DNA from: Lachnospiraceae bacterium
GTDB taxonomy: Bacteria > Bacillota > Clostridia > Lachnospirales > Lachnospiraceae
Direction: 5' to 3'
DNA: 54,601 nt
Assembly (NCBI GenBank): GCA_021202075.1
Contig: JAJQDT010000042.1
Coordinates: forward strand, 8,080 to 62,680
The notes beneath the pieces are model-generated. The model worked only from the letters and a program-made list of their open reading frames with translations. It had not been told where the DNA came from and did no database searches. The translations under genes were made by a program, and so were the position numbers. This document shows, piece by piece, positions 9,656-18,895 of the stretch. Positions within the stretch are counted from its first letter, which is position 1, and each line of letters starts with the position of its first letter.

Positions 9656-9725
9656 GGTATCGTTTTCGATTTTTTGCAAAAATCGGAACATTGCCTTCGT
9701 CCATACTCGCTTCGCGAGTACGGAT
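9656..9725. repeat. Composite palindromic element, copy E2
   Basis: The 27-nt hairpin GTCCATACTCGC-TTC-GCGAGTACGGAT (9699-9725) is near-perfect and closely matches 39987-40013. It is preceded by a weaker ~40-nt nested palindrome (9656-9695). It lies in the marR leader. Confidence 0.55.
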
Positions 9726-9744
9726 ATGTAGTGATGGGAAGTGA

Positions 9745-10218
9745 ATGAGATTGAAAAAGGAAAAAGAAAGAGAAAGAGAAAGAGAAAACGAAGGATGCCA
9801 TCGGCCGGAGCCGGAAACGACACTGGAAAGGCTGGATGCACGGCTCCACCAGTGCGGCCATTATCTGTATCATCATACGGCCGGGCCGCGGCAGGGGAGG
9901 GTTTTGCAGCTGCTGCAGAAAAATGGGCCGATGAGCCAGCAGGATATTCAAGAGGCGCTGGATATCCAGGCCGGTTCGGTGAGTGAGTTGATCTCTAAGC
10001 TGGAGAGCAAGGGATTCCTGGTGCGGCAGAGGGCGGATGCCGACCGGCGCAGAGTCGAGATTTCTCTGACGGACCGGGGGCTTGCGATGGAGACGAAGCC
10101 GCAGGAGGAGATTCTTTCCGGGCGGTACCGCGCACTGGGGGAGACGGAGCAGGAGCAGCTGGCCGGATTGCTTGAAAAGCTGCTGGATGACTGGGATATG
10201 GGAGGAAACAGACGATGA
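9745..10218 (+). CDS. MarR-family transcriptional regulator
   Basis: A 157-residue protein with a winged helix-turn-helix: RVLQLLQKNGPMSQQDIQEALDI (helices 1-2), QAGSVSELISKLESKGFLVRQ (recognition helix), RADADRRRVEISLTDRG (wing). The first ~25 residues are an unusual Lys/Glu/Arg run from an AAAGAG-rich stretch. The gene overlaps the first ABC transporter gene by four bases (ATGA) and is probably its autoregulator, repressing until a toxic compound binds. That assignment is inferred from the operon. Confidence 0.9.
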   Translation: MRLKKEKERERERENEGCHRPEPETTLERLDARLHQCGHYLYHHTAGPRQGRVLQLLQKNGPMSQQDIQEALDIQAGSVSELISKLESKGFLVRQRADADRRRVEISLTDRGLAMETKPQEEILSGRYRALGETEQEQLAGLLEKLLDDWDMGGNRR

Positions 10219-12203
10219 AATTTATGCTTTCTTATCTGGGGCGGTATAAGCGGCTGGTGGCTGCCTGTCTGAGTCTGAAACTGCTCGGCACGATTCTGGA
10301 GCTGCTGATCCCGTATGTGCTGGAGTATATGATTGATGAAGTGGCTCCGACCCAGCAGATGAATCTGGTACTGCTCTGGGGAGCCGTGATGCTGGCGCTG
10401 GCCGCATTGACGCGCATTACCAATGTCTCTGCGAACCGGCTCAGCGTGAAAAGTGCCCGGAATGCCACTTATGAGATTCGCCGGGATCTGTTCTGGCATT
10501 CTCTGAACCTGTCCGGCAGCCAGACAGACGTGTTTGGACTGCCGTCCCTGACCAGCCGTATGACCTCGGACTCTTATAATGTGCAGAGCTTTCTTCAGTC
10601 CGGGCAGGCGCTCGGCGTGCGCGCGCCGATTATGCTGGTCGGCGGTATTGTTATCACGATGACGATGGATGCGGGGCTGTCCGCTATTTTGTGCGTGATG
10701 GCGCCAATCATGCTGGTTGTGACGGTCGCGGTCTCTCTGTGGGGAATTCCATTGTATGACAAGGTGCAGCAGAGCGTCGACGAGATTGTCCGGATCATGC
10801 GGGAAAATATTACCGGCATCCGGGTCGTAAAGGCGCTTTCGAAGGAAGATTATGAGCGCCGCCGCTTTGGAGCAGCCAATGAGACGATGGCCCGCAGGGA
10901 GCGAAAGGCTGGAATCGTCATGGCGTTGCCGGGACCGCTGATGACGATGGCTCTGAATATCGGCCTGACGATAGTGGTTGTCGTCGGAGCCATCCGCGTG
11001 AACAATGGCGTCACGAAACCAGGCGTCATTCTGGCGTTCCTGACCTATTTTAACATGATCCTGATGGGCGTCATGGGACTGAACCGCGTGTTTATGATGA
11101 TGTCCAAGGCCAGCGCCTCCGCCCGAAGAATCAAGGCGGTCATCGACCAGCCGGAGGGCCTCGCGGCGATTCCGGATGAGCAGGCGGCGCATACAGACCG
11201 GGATGGGTTTATTGTTTTTGATCATGTCTCGTTTCGGTATGGGGAGGCGGAAGAAACGCTCCATCCCGAAGGACAGCGAATATCCAGCCTGGAGAGTATG
11301 CCTGAAGCGGGCGAAACTTCGAGAAGCGCCATGAAAGCCGAAGATGACAGGAATATATCGTCAGAAATGTCTAATCATATTGCAGACGGGGAGCCGACGA
11401 CTGTGGACGCCCAATCCGCCTGTGGAGAAAATGAATCGCGTCAGAGTGAGCTTGCCAGAGAAACGTCATCTCCAGAAGGTCGGCGGATATCGCGGTCGAA
11501 GGAGGAAACAGAGGGAATCCAGATGTCTCTCTCGGAGCTTACTTTCACGATGAAAAAGGGCGGCTCGCTGGGGATTATCGGCGCTACGGGCTGCGGCAAG
11601 ACGACGGTCATCAATCTGCTGATGCGGTTTTATGATCCGACCGGGGGCCATGTTTTTGTGGATGGAAAGGATGTGCGCACGTATGAAAAGGATGACCTGC
11701 GGCGGAAATTCGGCGTGGTGTTCCAGAATGACGTGATTTTTGCCGAGTCTCTGGCGAAGAATATTGACTTCGGCCGGGGTGTGGACGCGGATGGAATCCG
11801 CACGGCTGCCGCGAATGCGCGCGCGCAGGATTTTATTGAAGCGTACGACGACGGCTATCAGCATCAGGCGGCCATTCACGGCGCGAACCTGTCGGGCGGC
11901 CAGCGCCAGCGCGTCCTGATTGCGCGCGCACTGGCGGCGCACCCGGAGATATTGATACTGGACGATGCATCGAGCGCGCTCGATTATAAGACGGATGCGG
12001 CCCTGCGCAAAGTCATCCGGGAAGAATACCGTGATACGACCACGATTGTGGTGGCGCAGCGGATCAGTTCGATCATGAGCCTGGACGACATCATCATGCT
12101 GGACGAGGGCGATGTCATCGGCCATGGCACGCACGAGGAGCTGATGGCGTCCTGTCCGAAGTACAGGGAAATCTATCATACGCAGATGGGGGAGGGGAGA
12201 TAA
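10215..12203 (+). CDS. ABC exporter subunit with degenerate catalytic site
   Basis: A half-transporter with six membrane helices (type I exporter fold, residues ~1-310) and a C-terminal ATPase. Walker A GATGCGKTT is at 456-464 and the signature is canonical LSGGQRQR. Walker B ends LILDDAS, with Asp584 where the catalytic Glu should be. The switch histidine is replaced (VVAQR, Gln615). This is the pattern of the non-catalytic partner in heterodimeric exporters such as LmrCD or TmrAB. Between FRYG (343) and LSELTF (439) is a ~85-90 residue hydrophilic insertion rich in Ser/Glu. It carries a diverged internal duplication (HPEGQRIS / SPEGRRIS). Coupled to marR upstream and to the partner gene 3 nt downstream. 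Confidence 0.92.
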   Translation: MKFMLSYLGRYKRLVAACLSLKLLGTILELLIPYVLEYMIDEVAPTQQMNLVLLWGAVMLALAALTRITNVSANRLSVKSARNATYEIRRDLFWHSLNLSGSQTDVFGLPSLTSRMTSDSYNVQSFLQSGQALGVRAPIMLVGGIVITMTMDAGLSAILCVMAPIMLVVTVAVSLWGIPLYDKVQQSVDEIVRIMRENITGIRVVKALSKEDYERRRFGAANETMARRERKAGIVMALPGPLMTMALNIGLTIVVVVGAIRVNNGVTKPGVILAFLTYFNMILMGVMGLNRVFMMMSKASASARRIKAVIDQPEGLAAIPDEQAAHTDRDGFIVFDHVSFRYGEAEETLHPEGQRISSLESMPEAGETSRSAMKAEDDRNISSEMSNHIADGEPTTVDAQSACGENESRQSELARETSSPEGRRISRSKEETEGIQMSLSELTFTMKKGGSLGIIGATGCGKTTVINLLMRFYDPTGGHVFVDGKDVRTYEKDDLRRKFGVVFQNDVIFAESLAKNIDFGRGVDADGIRTAAANARAQDFIEAYDDGYQHQAAIHGANLSGGQRQRVLIARALAAHPEILILDDASSALDYKTDAALRKVIREEYRDTTTIVVAQRISSIMSLDDIIMLDEGDVIGHGTHEELMASCPKYREIYHTQMGEGR

Positions 12204-12206
12204 GAA

Positions 12207-13976
12207 ATGCCGGCAAGAGATACAGTGATGAAAAAACCAAAGGATACCGGCGGTACACTCCGCCGCCTGATCCGCTATCTGGCATCGTATAAATGGATCC
12301 TGCTGCTGGTCCTGATCCTCTGCCTGGTATCCAATGTTCTGGCTCTGCTCGGGCCGAGCCTCGCGGGCTCCGCGATCAACGAAGCCGCCGCCGGAGCAGG
12401 GAAGGTCAATTTTGAGCGGGTTTATTATTTCGCGGAGCGGATGCTGATCTGCTATGTCTGCTCCTCTCTGCTGACCATCGCGATTAACGTCATCATGATG
12501 TATGTCAGCAAGTGGATCGCCCGGAAAATGCGAACGGACGTGTTTGATAAGCTGATGCGGATTCCGGTGGGATATTTTGACCGGAACCAGGCCGGGGATA
12601 TCATCAGCCGTGTGAGCTATGATATCGATGTTGTGTGTACTTGTATCGCCACGGACGTTGTCTCAATCATGACCTCCCTCGTGACAATCCTTGGATCCTT
12701 TCTCATGATGCTGTATATTTCCCCGCTGCTGTCCGTCATCGTGATTGTAACCATTCCGGTGTCCGTGTGCTATACCGCGTATATGCGGAAACAGACGCAG
12801 CCCCGCTACAGCCTCCGCTCGGCCAGCTACGGTTCGATGAATGGATTTGTGGAGGAAATGTTCACCGGGCAGAAGACGATACAGGCGTACGCCTATGAAA
12901 ACCAGGTGAGAGATCAGTTTGCCGAGGTCAATGAAGACGCTGCTGACGCCTATTATCAGGCGGATTATTATGGTACAACCATCGGACCGACGATGGGCTC
13001 TATTAATAACCTGAGCCTGTCGCTGATTGCGATCCTCGGTTCCGCCCTCTATATGATGGGAAGAGTATCGATCGGGCAGATTTCCTCCTTTGTGCTGTAT
13101 TCCAGGAAGTTCTCCGGACCGATCAATGAGATTGCCAACATTATCAATGAACTGTTTTCGGCGCTGGCTGCCGCGGAGCGCGTCTTCCGCCTGCTGGATG
13201 AGTCAGAGGAGCTTGCGGACCGCACAGGTGCGCGGGCGCTCACCGATGTAAAAGGGGATGTCCGGCTTGCCCACGTCAGCTTTGGCTATGACCCCGGGAA
13301 GACGATCCTGCATGATCTGAGCCTGGAGGCGGACGCCGGAAAGCTCATTGCGATTGTCGGGCCGACCGGGGCGGGCAAAACGACGATCATCAATCTTCTG
13401 ATGCGGTTTTACGATGTGAATGGAGGTTCGATCACGGTCGATGATACGGACATCCGGGATCTGACCCGTTCAAGCCTGCGGGGCGCTTATGCCATGGTCC
13501 TGCAGGATACGTGGGTGTTTCAGGGAACGATTTTTGAGAACATTGCCTACGGAAAGGAGGACGCCACACCGGAGGAGGTCGAGGCCGCCGCGAAAGCCGC
13601 CCACATCCATCCTTTTATCATGCGCCTGCCGCAGGGCTATCAGACCGTCATCAGCGAGGACGGCGGGAACATTTCCAAAGGGCAGAAGCAACTCCTCACC
13701 ATCGCGCGCGCGATGCTGTTTGACTGCAAAATGCTGATATTGGACGAAGCGACCTCGAACGTGGATACCAGCACAGAGCGCGAGATCCAGGCCGCCATGC
13801 GGCAGCTGATGAGCAACAAAACCTGCTTTGTCATTGCTCACCGCCTGTCCACGATTCAGCATGCCGACCGCATCCTGGTCGTTGACCACGGGGATGTGGT
13901 GGAACAGGGGACGCATGAAAGCCTGATGAAAAAGAGGGGATTTTATTATAAGCTCTATACTGCGCAGTTTGAGTGA
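12207..13976 (+). CDS. ABC exporter subunit with canonical catalytic site
   Basis: A 589-residue half-transporter of normal length: membrane domain with six helices (residues ~25-320), Walker A GPTGAGKTT, Walker B LILDEAT with catalytic Glu514, switch His545 (VIAHR). Its own signature is ISKGQ instead of LSGGQ. Paired with the upstream subunit, the canonical ATP site combines this protein's Walker motifs with the partner's LSGGQ. The degenerate site combines the partner's Asp/Gln with this ISKGQ. The two genes therefore encode one asymmetric exporter. Substrate unknown. The MarR gene suggests drug or antimicrobial export. Confidence 0.93.
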   Translation: MPARDTVMKKPKDTGGTLRRLIRYLASYKWILLLVLILCLVSNVLALLGPSLAGSAINEAAAGAGKVNFERVYYFAERMLICYVCSSLLTIAINVIMMYVSKWIARKMRTDVFDKLMRIPVGYFDRNQAGDIISRVSYDIDVVCTCIATDVVSIMTSLVTILGSFLMMLYISPLLSVIVIVTIPVSVCYTAYMRKQTQPRYSLRSASYGSMNGFVEEMFTGQKTIQAYAYENQVRDQFAEVNEDAADAYYQADYYGTTIGPTMGSINNLSLSLIAILGSALYMMGRVSIGQISSFVLYSRKFSGPINEIANIINELFSALAAAERVFRLLDESEELADRTGARALTDVKGDVRLAHVSFGYDPGKTILHDLSLEADAGKLIAIVGPTGAGKTTIINLLMRFYDVNGGSITVDDTDIRDLTRSSLRGAYAMVLQDTWVFQGTIFENIAYGKEDATPEEVEAAAKAAHIHPFIMRLPQGYQTVISEDGGNISKGQKQLLTIARAMLFDCKMLILDEATSNVDTSTEREIQAAMRQLMSNKTCFVIAHRLSTIQHADRILVVDHGDVVEQGTHESLMKKRGFYYKLYTAQFE

Positions 13977-14158
13977 AGGGAAACAAAGAGGAGGCTGCAT
14001 AGCAAATCTTTACGCGAATGTTGGACTGATTTTTCTTGCGAAATGCATAAGTCCGTGGTAATCTGTTTTTATGAGATTCCGGTGTGAAGTATTATTTTTA
14101 TCTGACCAGAAGCTGCATGACCTGAGCGAGAATGGGGAATCTGACGGAGGTGTGTGGT

Positions 14159-15826
14159 ATGGCAAAAAAGAAAATGCCTGTGGGTATTGACCAGTTTGAT
14201 AAAATACGGCAGCAGGATTTTTATTATGTTGATAAAACAGGGATGATAAAAGAACTGCTGGAGAATTGGGGAGAAGTGAATCTTTTTACCCGCCCCCGTC
14301 GGTTCGGAAAAAGTCTGAATATGAGTATGCTCCGCTGTTTTTTTGAGATTGATACGGATAGGAGCCTGTTTGACGGGCTGATGATCTCCGGAGAAACCGA
14401 GCTGTGTGAAAACTATATGGGACAGTTTCCTGTGATTTCTATTACATTAAAACAGGTGACTGGAAATACGTTTTCGGCTGCGGAGAAGAATCTGAGAAAT
14501 GAAATCCGAAGGGCGGCGAGGAGATTTCCTTTTTTGCTTAAGAGTGATAAACTGGATGACCAGGATATGGAGGATCTGAATCATCTCCGGAGCGGGACAG
14601 GGCTGATTGATGACAGTCTGGCGGTTTTGTCGGATCTTTTGTATAAGCATTATGGGAAAAAAGTAATCATTCTGATTGATGAATATGACGCTCCGCTGCA
14701 GAGGGCATATCAAAAAGGATACTATGATGCGATGGTTGACCTGATTCGACAGATTTTCGGCTATGCGCTGAAGTCAAGCGAATCGTTGTACTTCAGTGTA
14801 CTGACAGGAGTCATGCGGATTTCGAAAGAAAGCATTTTTTCAGGGTTGAATAATACGAAGCTCTATACTTTGCTGGATGAGAAGTGTGATGAGTGGTTTG
14901 GCTTTACGGATGAAGAAGTCAGGGAACTGTTGGCTGATAACGGGCTAAATGAGTATTATGAAATAATAAAGAACTGGTATGACGGATATCGAGTTGGCGA
15001 GAGTAACATCTATTGCCCATGGGATGTGATTAATTATTGCGAACAGCTTCTGACCGATTCGGATAGCAGGCCGAGAAATTACTGGGCAAATGTGAGTGAG
15101 AACAGTATTATCCGTACCTTTGCTGAACAGGCTGACAGCATTACGCGCGATGAAATAGGAAGCCTGATGGAAGGCAGGACGGTGAGTAAGCAGCTTGTGC
15201 AGGAGCTGACCTACCGGGATATGACAAACAATATTGAAAATATCTGGAGCATCCTTTTTATGACGGGCTATCTGACACAGCGGATGCGCAACGAGGAGGG
15301 GGTCTATGAGCTATGTGTTCCGAACTGTGAAGTGCAGGATATTTTCAGAGGGCAGATTGATGACTGGTTTCGGGAGAAGGTTCTTGACGATACGGATGGC
15401 ACAAAAACGTTTTATGCAGCTTTGGATTCCGGGGATGCGGAGTCCCTGGAAGATTGTCTGAATTATTTTCTTGGCGCTTCCGTCAGTTATATGGATGGCG
15501 GAACATTAGATGATAAGGAAAAATTTTATCACGGGTTATTACTGGGGCTGATGCTGTCCAGAAAAGGCTGGGAAATCAAGTCTAACAGGGAAGCCGGCAA
15601 TGGAAGATCGGATATAACCGCATTCCAGCTTCGTACGAAGGATGCCATTATTATCGAAATCAAATATTCAAGAGAAGAAACGGATTTACCTGCGGACGCG
15701 CAGGAAGCGCTGGACCAGATCAATCGAATGCAGTATGACTGCTATTTCGAGATGCGGCGCCCGAGGACACTCAGACACTTTGGAATTGCCTTTTGCAAAA
15801 AGCTTTGCAGGGTACTGGTGGAATAA
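14159..15826 (+). CDS. AAA-ATPase-like / PD-(D/E)XK nuclease protein (DUF1703 type)
   Basis: Matches the AAA-ATPase_like plus PDDEXK_9 family that is expanded in gut Clostridia and Bacteroidetes. N-terminus MPVGIDQFDKIRQQDFYYVDKT, phosphate-binding RPRRFGKSLNMSML, Walker B IILIDEYDAPLQ, and a C-terminal nuclease-like core GRSDITAFQ...IIIEIKYS with the D and ExK residues. Function is unproven; proposed roles include mobile-element or defence functions. The start is ATG 14159 (GGAGG at 14146-14150) rather than the in-frame 14132. Lower GC than the adjacent exporter genes. Confidence 0.85.
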   Translation: MAKKKMPVGIDQFDKIRQQDFYYVDKTGMIKELLENWGEVNLFTRPRRFGKSLNMSMLRCFFEIDTDRSLFDGLMISGETELCENYMGQFPVISITLKQVTGNTFSAAEKNLRNEIRRAARRFPFLLKSDKLDDQDMEDLNHLRSGTGLIDDSLAVLSDLLYKHYGKKVIILIDEYDAPLQRAYQKGYYDAMVDLIRQIFGYALKSSESLYFSVLTGVMRISKESIFSGLNNTKLYTLLDEKCDEWFGFTDEEVRELLADNGLNEYYEIIKNWYDGYRVGESNIYCPWDVINYCEQLLTDSDSRPRNYWANVSENSIIRTFAEQADSITRDEIGSLMEGRTVSKQLVQELTYRDMTNNIENIWSILFMTGYLTQRMRNEEGVYELCVPNCEVQDIFRGQIDDWFREKVLDDTDGTKTFYAALDSGDAESLEDCLNYFLGASVSYMDGGTLDDKEKFYHGLLLGLMLSRKGWEIKSNREAGNGRSDITAFQLRTKDAIIIEIKYSREETDLPADAQEALDQINRMQYDCYFEMRRPRTLRHFGIAFCKKLCRVLVE

Positions 15827-15840
15827 TAAAGGAAACAAAA

Positions 15841-15875
15841 ACTCCCGGCAGTGAAAGGGACTGTCGGGAGTTTTG
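15841..15875. terminator. Bidirectional terminator
   Basis: A 12-bp stem ACTCCCGGCAGT / ACTGTCGGGAGT with one G-T pair. It has a T-run on the right and an A-run on the left, between two convergent genes. Confidence 0.85.
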
Positions 15876-15923
15876 GCTATACACAGAAAAGGCGGATCCA
15901 TTCATGTTGCGGGAATCCATCCA

Positions 15924-17072
15924 TTATGCTTCCTGAGCATTGTATGAGCTTTCATCTGTATCGTCGATATAGTCGTTCGCATCGTCGTCGTAATCATCCT
16001 CGTCGTAGTCGTCCTCATAGTCGCCTGCGTCTTCCGCATAATCCTCTTCGTAGTCATAATCGTCGTCGCCGCCGGTCAGCTCATCCAGATCTTCGGTCAA
16101 GTCGCCGAGGTCCTCTGCCTCGCCGGAGGCGATGGCTTCGAGCGCTTCTTCCGGTACGGTGATCTCTTCCACATCGTCATAGGAAATGGTGTAGTCCAGA
16201 GACAGATCGTTGAGAACGATATTGACCGTGGTGGTGTATTCGTCATCATCGTACATACCGAGCATGGCGGCAATATAATCATTGAGAACCGAGAGGTCGC
16301 TGTTATTCAGATCCATATGGAACGCGACGGGGAGATACGTCTCTGTGTCAACATAGTAGTCGATGTTGATTTTCAGCCCGTCCAGATAGCTCAGGATAAA
16401 GTCGAGAGTATCCGTATCTTCTTCGCCCAGAAGCTCTTCTCCGGTCAGATCCTCTACCAGTTCTTCACTCTTTTCGATAAAAGTGGAAAAGCTCGAAGAA
16501 TCGATGACAGTCGAAAGCAGATAGCACTCAGTGCCCTCATAGTCGACAGCCTCCGGTGCGAGCTCGAAATCAAGCCCCCAGTCAGAGAGCTCGCCGTAAT
16601 CGATGGAAGAGGAAAGGTTGATCAGCTCCTGAAGGTCATAATCCTCAAGAGAAGTGGAGCTGTACTGCCAGCTGCCTTCTCCGTCCTCATCGGTCGTGGA
16701 ATCAAGCATATAGATATAAGTATCCAGTGTATCGTCGCCGGTGACCATATACATTTCCATATCGATGGTCTCACCCTGGCCGAAGGTGGATACGGTCAAG
16801 GTACCGTCGAGCGCTGTCGCGAGCGGATCCAGCGTCGCCTGAATGTCAAAATCAGCGGTGACGAGAACCGCGATGGAGGAGGTGGTTGTGCCGTCCCCGA
16901 TCTCTACGGCAACATCACAGTTCAGCCCAAAGCTTGAGGACATGCTTTCCATGGAAGCAGAGTTCTCGGCCATCTTTTCCAGAACTCCTTCCGCCGTCTC
17001 GGCACTGTCAAAGCCGCAGAGCATCGATGCTGCGCCGAGTGCCAGAATTGCTAAAACCAGTTTCTTCTTCAT
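15924..17072 (-). CDS. Exported protein with Asp/Glu/Tyr-rich C-terminal tail
   Basis: A 382-residue protein. The N-terminus is a signal peptide (MKKKLVLAILALGAASMLC). The Cys at 19 is in a poor lipobox (SMLC), so either lipoprotein processing or signal peptidase I cleavage is possible. The central ~300 residues alternate beta-strand-like segments (FDIQATL, MEMYMVTGDDTLDTYIYML, INIDYYVDTETYLPVAFHMDL) resembling secreted LolA/LppX-like lipoproteins of unknown function common in Clostridia. I cannot name a family. The last ~48 residues are almost only Asp, Glu, Tyr and Asn. This tail might bind calcium or cationic surfaces (inference). Monocistronic, with its own terminator. Confidence 0.75.
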   Translation of the reverse strand: MKKKLVLAILALGAASMLCGFDSAETAEGVLEKMAENSASMESMSSSFGLNCDVAVEIGDGTTTSSIAVLVTADFDIQATLDPLATALDGTLTVSTFGQGETIDMEMYMVTGDDTLDTYIYMLDSTTDEDGEGSWQYSSTSLEDYDLQELINLSSSIDYGELSDWGLDFELAPEAVDYEGTECYLLSTVIDSSSFSTFIEKSEELVEDLTGEELLGEEDTDTLDFILSYLDGLKINIDYYVDTETYLPVAFHMDLNNSDLSVLNDYIAAMLGMYDDDEYTTTVNIVLNDLSLDYTISYDDVEEITVPEEALEAIASGEAEDLGDLTEDLDELTGGDDDYDYEEDYAEDAGDYEDDYDEDDYDDDANDYIDDTDESSYNAQEA

Positions 17073-17310
17073 AACCCCATAATCCTTTCTTTAATAAATG
17101 TCGCTTATTACCATATAAAGTATATCATCCGAAATTTTTTGTGTCCATAGAAGAAAATGGAAAATGACAAATTTAAGAAAATATTCACGAATGGCTGCGC
17201 ATTTTGCGATAAATAATTCTTGAATAAAAAACAGGCGGGGAGTACAATGGCGTTGCTGTTTAAGAATGAAGCGAAATGACAGGAACACTGCGCACGAGGA
17301 AGCTGAGCTG

Positions 17311-17386
17311 CGTCGAGGCTTTTATGGTCTGCGATTCGCGCGTCAGGCGGTGCAGGATGCATAAGTTATTTCGTGACAGGTCCTTA
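17311..17386 (+). repeat. Dispersed ~76-bp intergenic repeat, copy R1
   Basis: Starts CGTCGAGGCTTTTATGG, includes TGCGATTCGCG and GGCGGTGCAGGATG, ends TTTCGTGACAGGTCCTTA. Aligns over its full length with 30332-30407 and, in reverse, with 23079-23213. Lies upstream of folC. The rest of the 17073-17524 gap shows no gene. Confidence 0.8.
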
Positions 17387-17524
17387 GATGGCAGCAGATA
17401 AAAGAAGCCGGTGGTCTGAAAGGCTGATTGGAAAAGATGATTGGAAAGGCAGGACGCAGACAGACGGACACATGCCGGCCGGAGAGAGAAGCAGAAAAAC
17501 GCAGCGAAAGAGAAGAGTTGGGAT

Positions 17525-18895
17525 ATGGATTATACAGAAGCGGTTGCTTACATAGAACGTGTACCGAAATTTACAAAAAAGAATAAGCCGGAGAATACGC
17601 GCGAGCTGATTCGCCGGATCGGACGCCCGGAGCGGAGGATGAAGGTCGTTCATGTGGCCGGGACAAACGGGAAAGGCAGCGTCTGCGCGTTCCTCTCGTC
17701 GATTCTGACCAATGCCGGGCGGCATACCGGGCTGTTTACCTCGCCGCATCTGGTTGACATCACGGAGCGGTTTGAGGTGGACGGGGAGCCTATCGCACAT
17801 GAGACCTTTGCGCGCGCGTTTACCCGCGTGATGCAGGTGACGGAGGAGATGGTGGCAGACGGATACGCCCATCCGGCGTATTTTGAGCTGCTGTTTGCGG
17901 CGGGGCTTTTGATTTTTGAGGAGGCCGGGGTCGAATATCTGATTCTCGAGACGGGGCTTGGCGGGCGGCTGGACGCGACGAATCTGGTGGAGCGGCCTCT
18001 CTGCTGCGTGATTACGAGCATCAGCCTGGATCATATGGAATATCTCGGAGATACGGTGACCGCGATTGCAGGGGAGAAAGCGGGCATTATAAAGGAAGGC
18101 GTGCCGGTGGTTTACGACGGGCGCAATCCGGAGGCGGCGGCCGTGATCGCGGCGCGGGCGGATGCGATGTGCGCGAAAGCCGTCCGTTATGACGCATCCA
18201 TGAGCCAAATACTGGGAAAAACGGATAAAAGCATTGATTTTCTTTTGAATTGCGGTTATGATGAAAAAATAAAAGTGACGGTGCCGTATCTGGCGCCGTA
18301 CCAGGTGGTCAACAGCTCACTGGCACTGCTGGCGCTTCGGGTGATCGACCCGGAGCGGATCATCCGCATGGAGCAGGCGGCGGAGGGAATCGCGCGGACG
18401 CGCTGGCCGGGGCGGATGGAGACGGTTCTGCCGGGCGTGGTGCTGGACGGCGCGCACAACGCGGACGGCATCCGTGAATTCATCCGCACGCTGCAGGGCG
18501 TGCAGGGTAGCACGATGGATGGCTCTGAGCATTTGAACGGGGACACGTGTGTGAAGGCAGATGGGAAAGCCCGGGAGGATGTGCCGCGAAAGGTTTCGAT
18601 TTTATTTTCCGCCGTCGCAGACAAGGAATATGAAAAAATGATTCAGGAGATCTGCGAGGGCGTGCGGCTTTCTTCGGTCGTAGTGACACAGGTCGGCGGT
18701 TCACGCGTGGTTCCCGCAGGGCAGCTTGCGGATGTCTTCCGGCGCTATACGGACGCGCCGGTCACGGCGAAAGCCGATGTGAGGGAGGCCTTTGAGACGG
18801 CATTGCAGCTGCGGGGAGACGGAATGCTGTTCTGCGCCGGGTCGCTCTACCTGGTGGGGGAGCTGAAGGCGATTCTTGGAGAAGGCAAGGCATGA
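17525..18895 (+). CDS. folC: Folylpolyglutamate synthase / dihydrofolate synthase
   Basis: Mur-ligase-type enzyme that adds glutamate to folates (and/or dihydropteroate). Visible motifs: VVHVAGTNGKGSVCAFLSSIL (ATP loop), GLFTSPHLVDITERF, ILETGLGGRLDATN, ISLDHMEYLGDTV, and DGAHNADGI in the C-terminal domain. ATG 17525 gives 456 residues and the family-typical start MDYTEAVAYIE; the in-frame extension to 17441 is unlikely to be coding. After FIRTLQGV there is a ~25-residue polar insertion (DGSEHLNGDTCVKADGKA) before the conserved strand KVSILFSAVADKEYEKM. This matches the habit of other genes in this window. Confidence 0.93.
   Translation: MDYTEAVAYIERVPKFTKKNKPENTRELIRRIGRPERRMKVVHVAGTNGKGSVCAFLSSILTNAGRHTGLFTSPHLVDITERFEVDGEPIAHETFARAFTRVMQVTEEMVADGYAHPAYFELLFAAGLLIFEEAGVEYLILETGLGGRLDATNLVERPLCCVITSISLDHMEYLGDTVTAIAGEKAGIIKEGVPVVYDGRNPEAAAVIAARADAMCAKAVRYDASMSQILGKTDKSIDFLLNCGYDEKIKVTVPYLAPYQVVNSSLALLALRVIDPERIIRMEQAAEGIARTRWPGRMETVLPGVVLDGAHNADGIREFIRTLQGVQGSTMDGSEHLNGDTCVKADGKAREDVPRKVSILFSAVADKEYEKMIQEICEGVRLSSVVVTQVGGSRVVPAGQLADVFRRYTDAPVTAKADVREAFETALQLRGDGMLFCAGSLYLVGELKAILGEGKA

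Larger units (their letters stand above)
9192..9744. other. Long intergenic region between yyaC and marR
   Basis: No ORF here has a ribosome site or recognisable product. The region carries a consensus promoter (9454-9482), a ~260-nt leader running to marR, a perfect small palindrome CGATTTTT-TGC-AAAAATCG near 9667-9685, and copy E2 of the composite palindromic element. Confidence 0.6.

Noticed and set aside
9228..9704. Overlapping ORFs on both strands between yyaC and marR
   Set aside because: No domain, no ribosome sites, and they span a consensus promoter.
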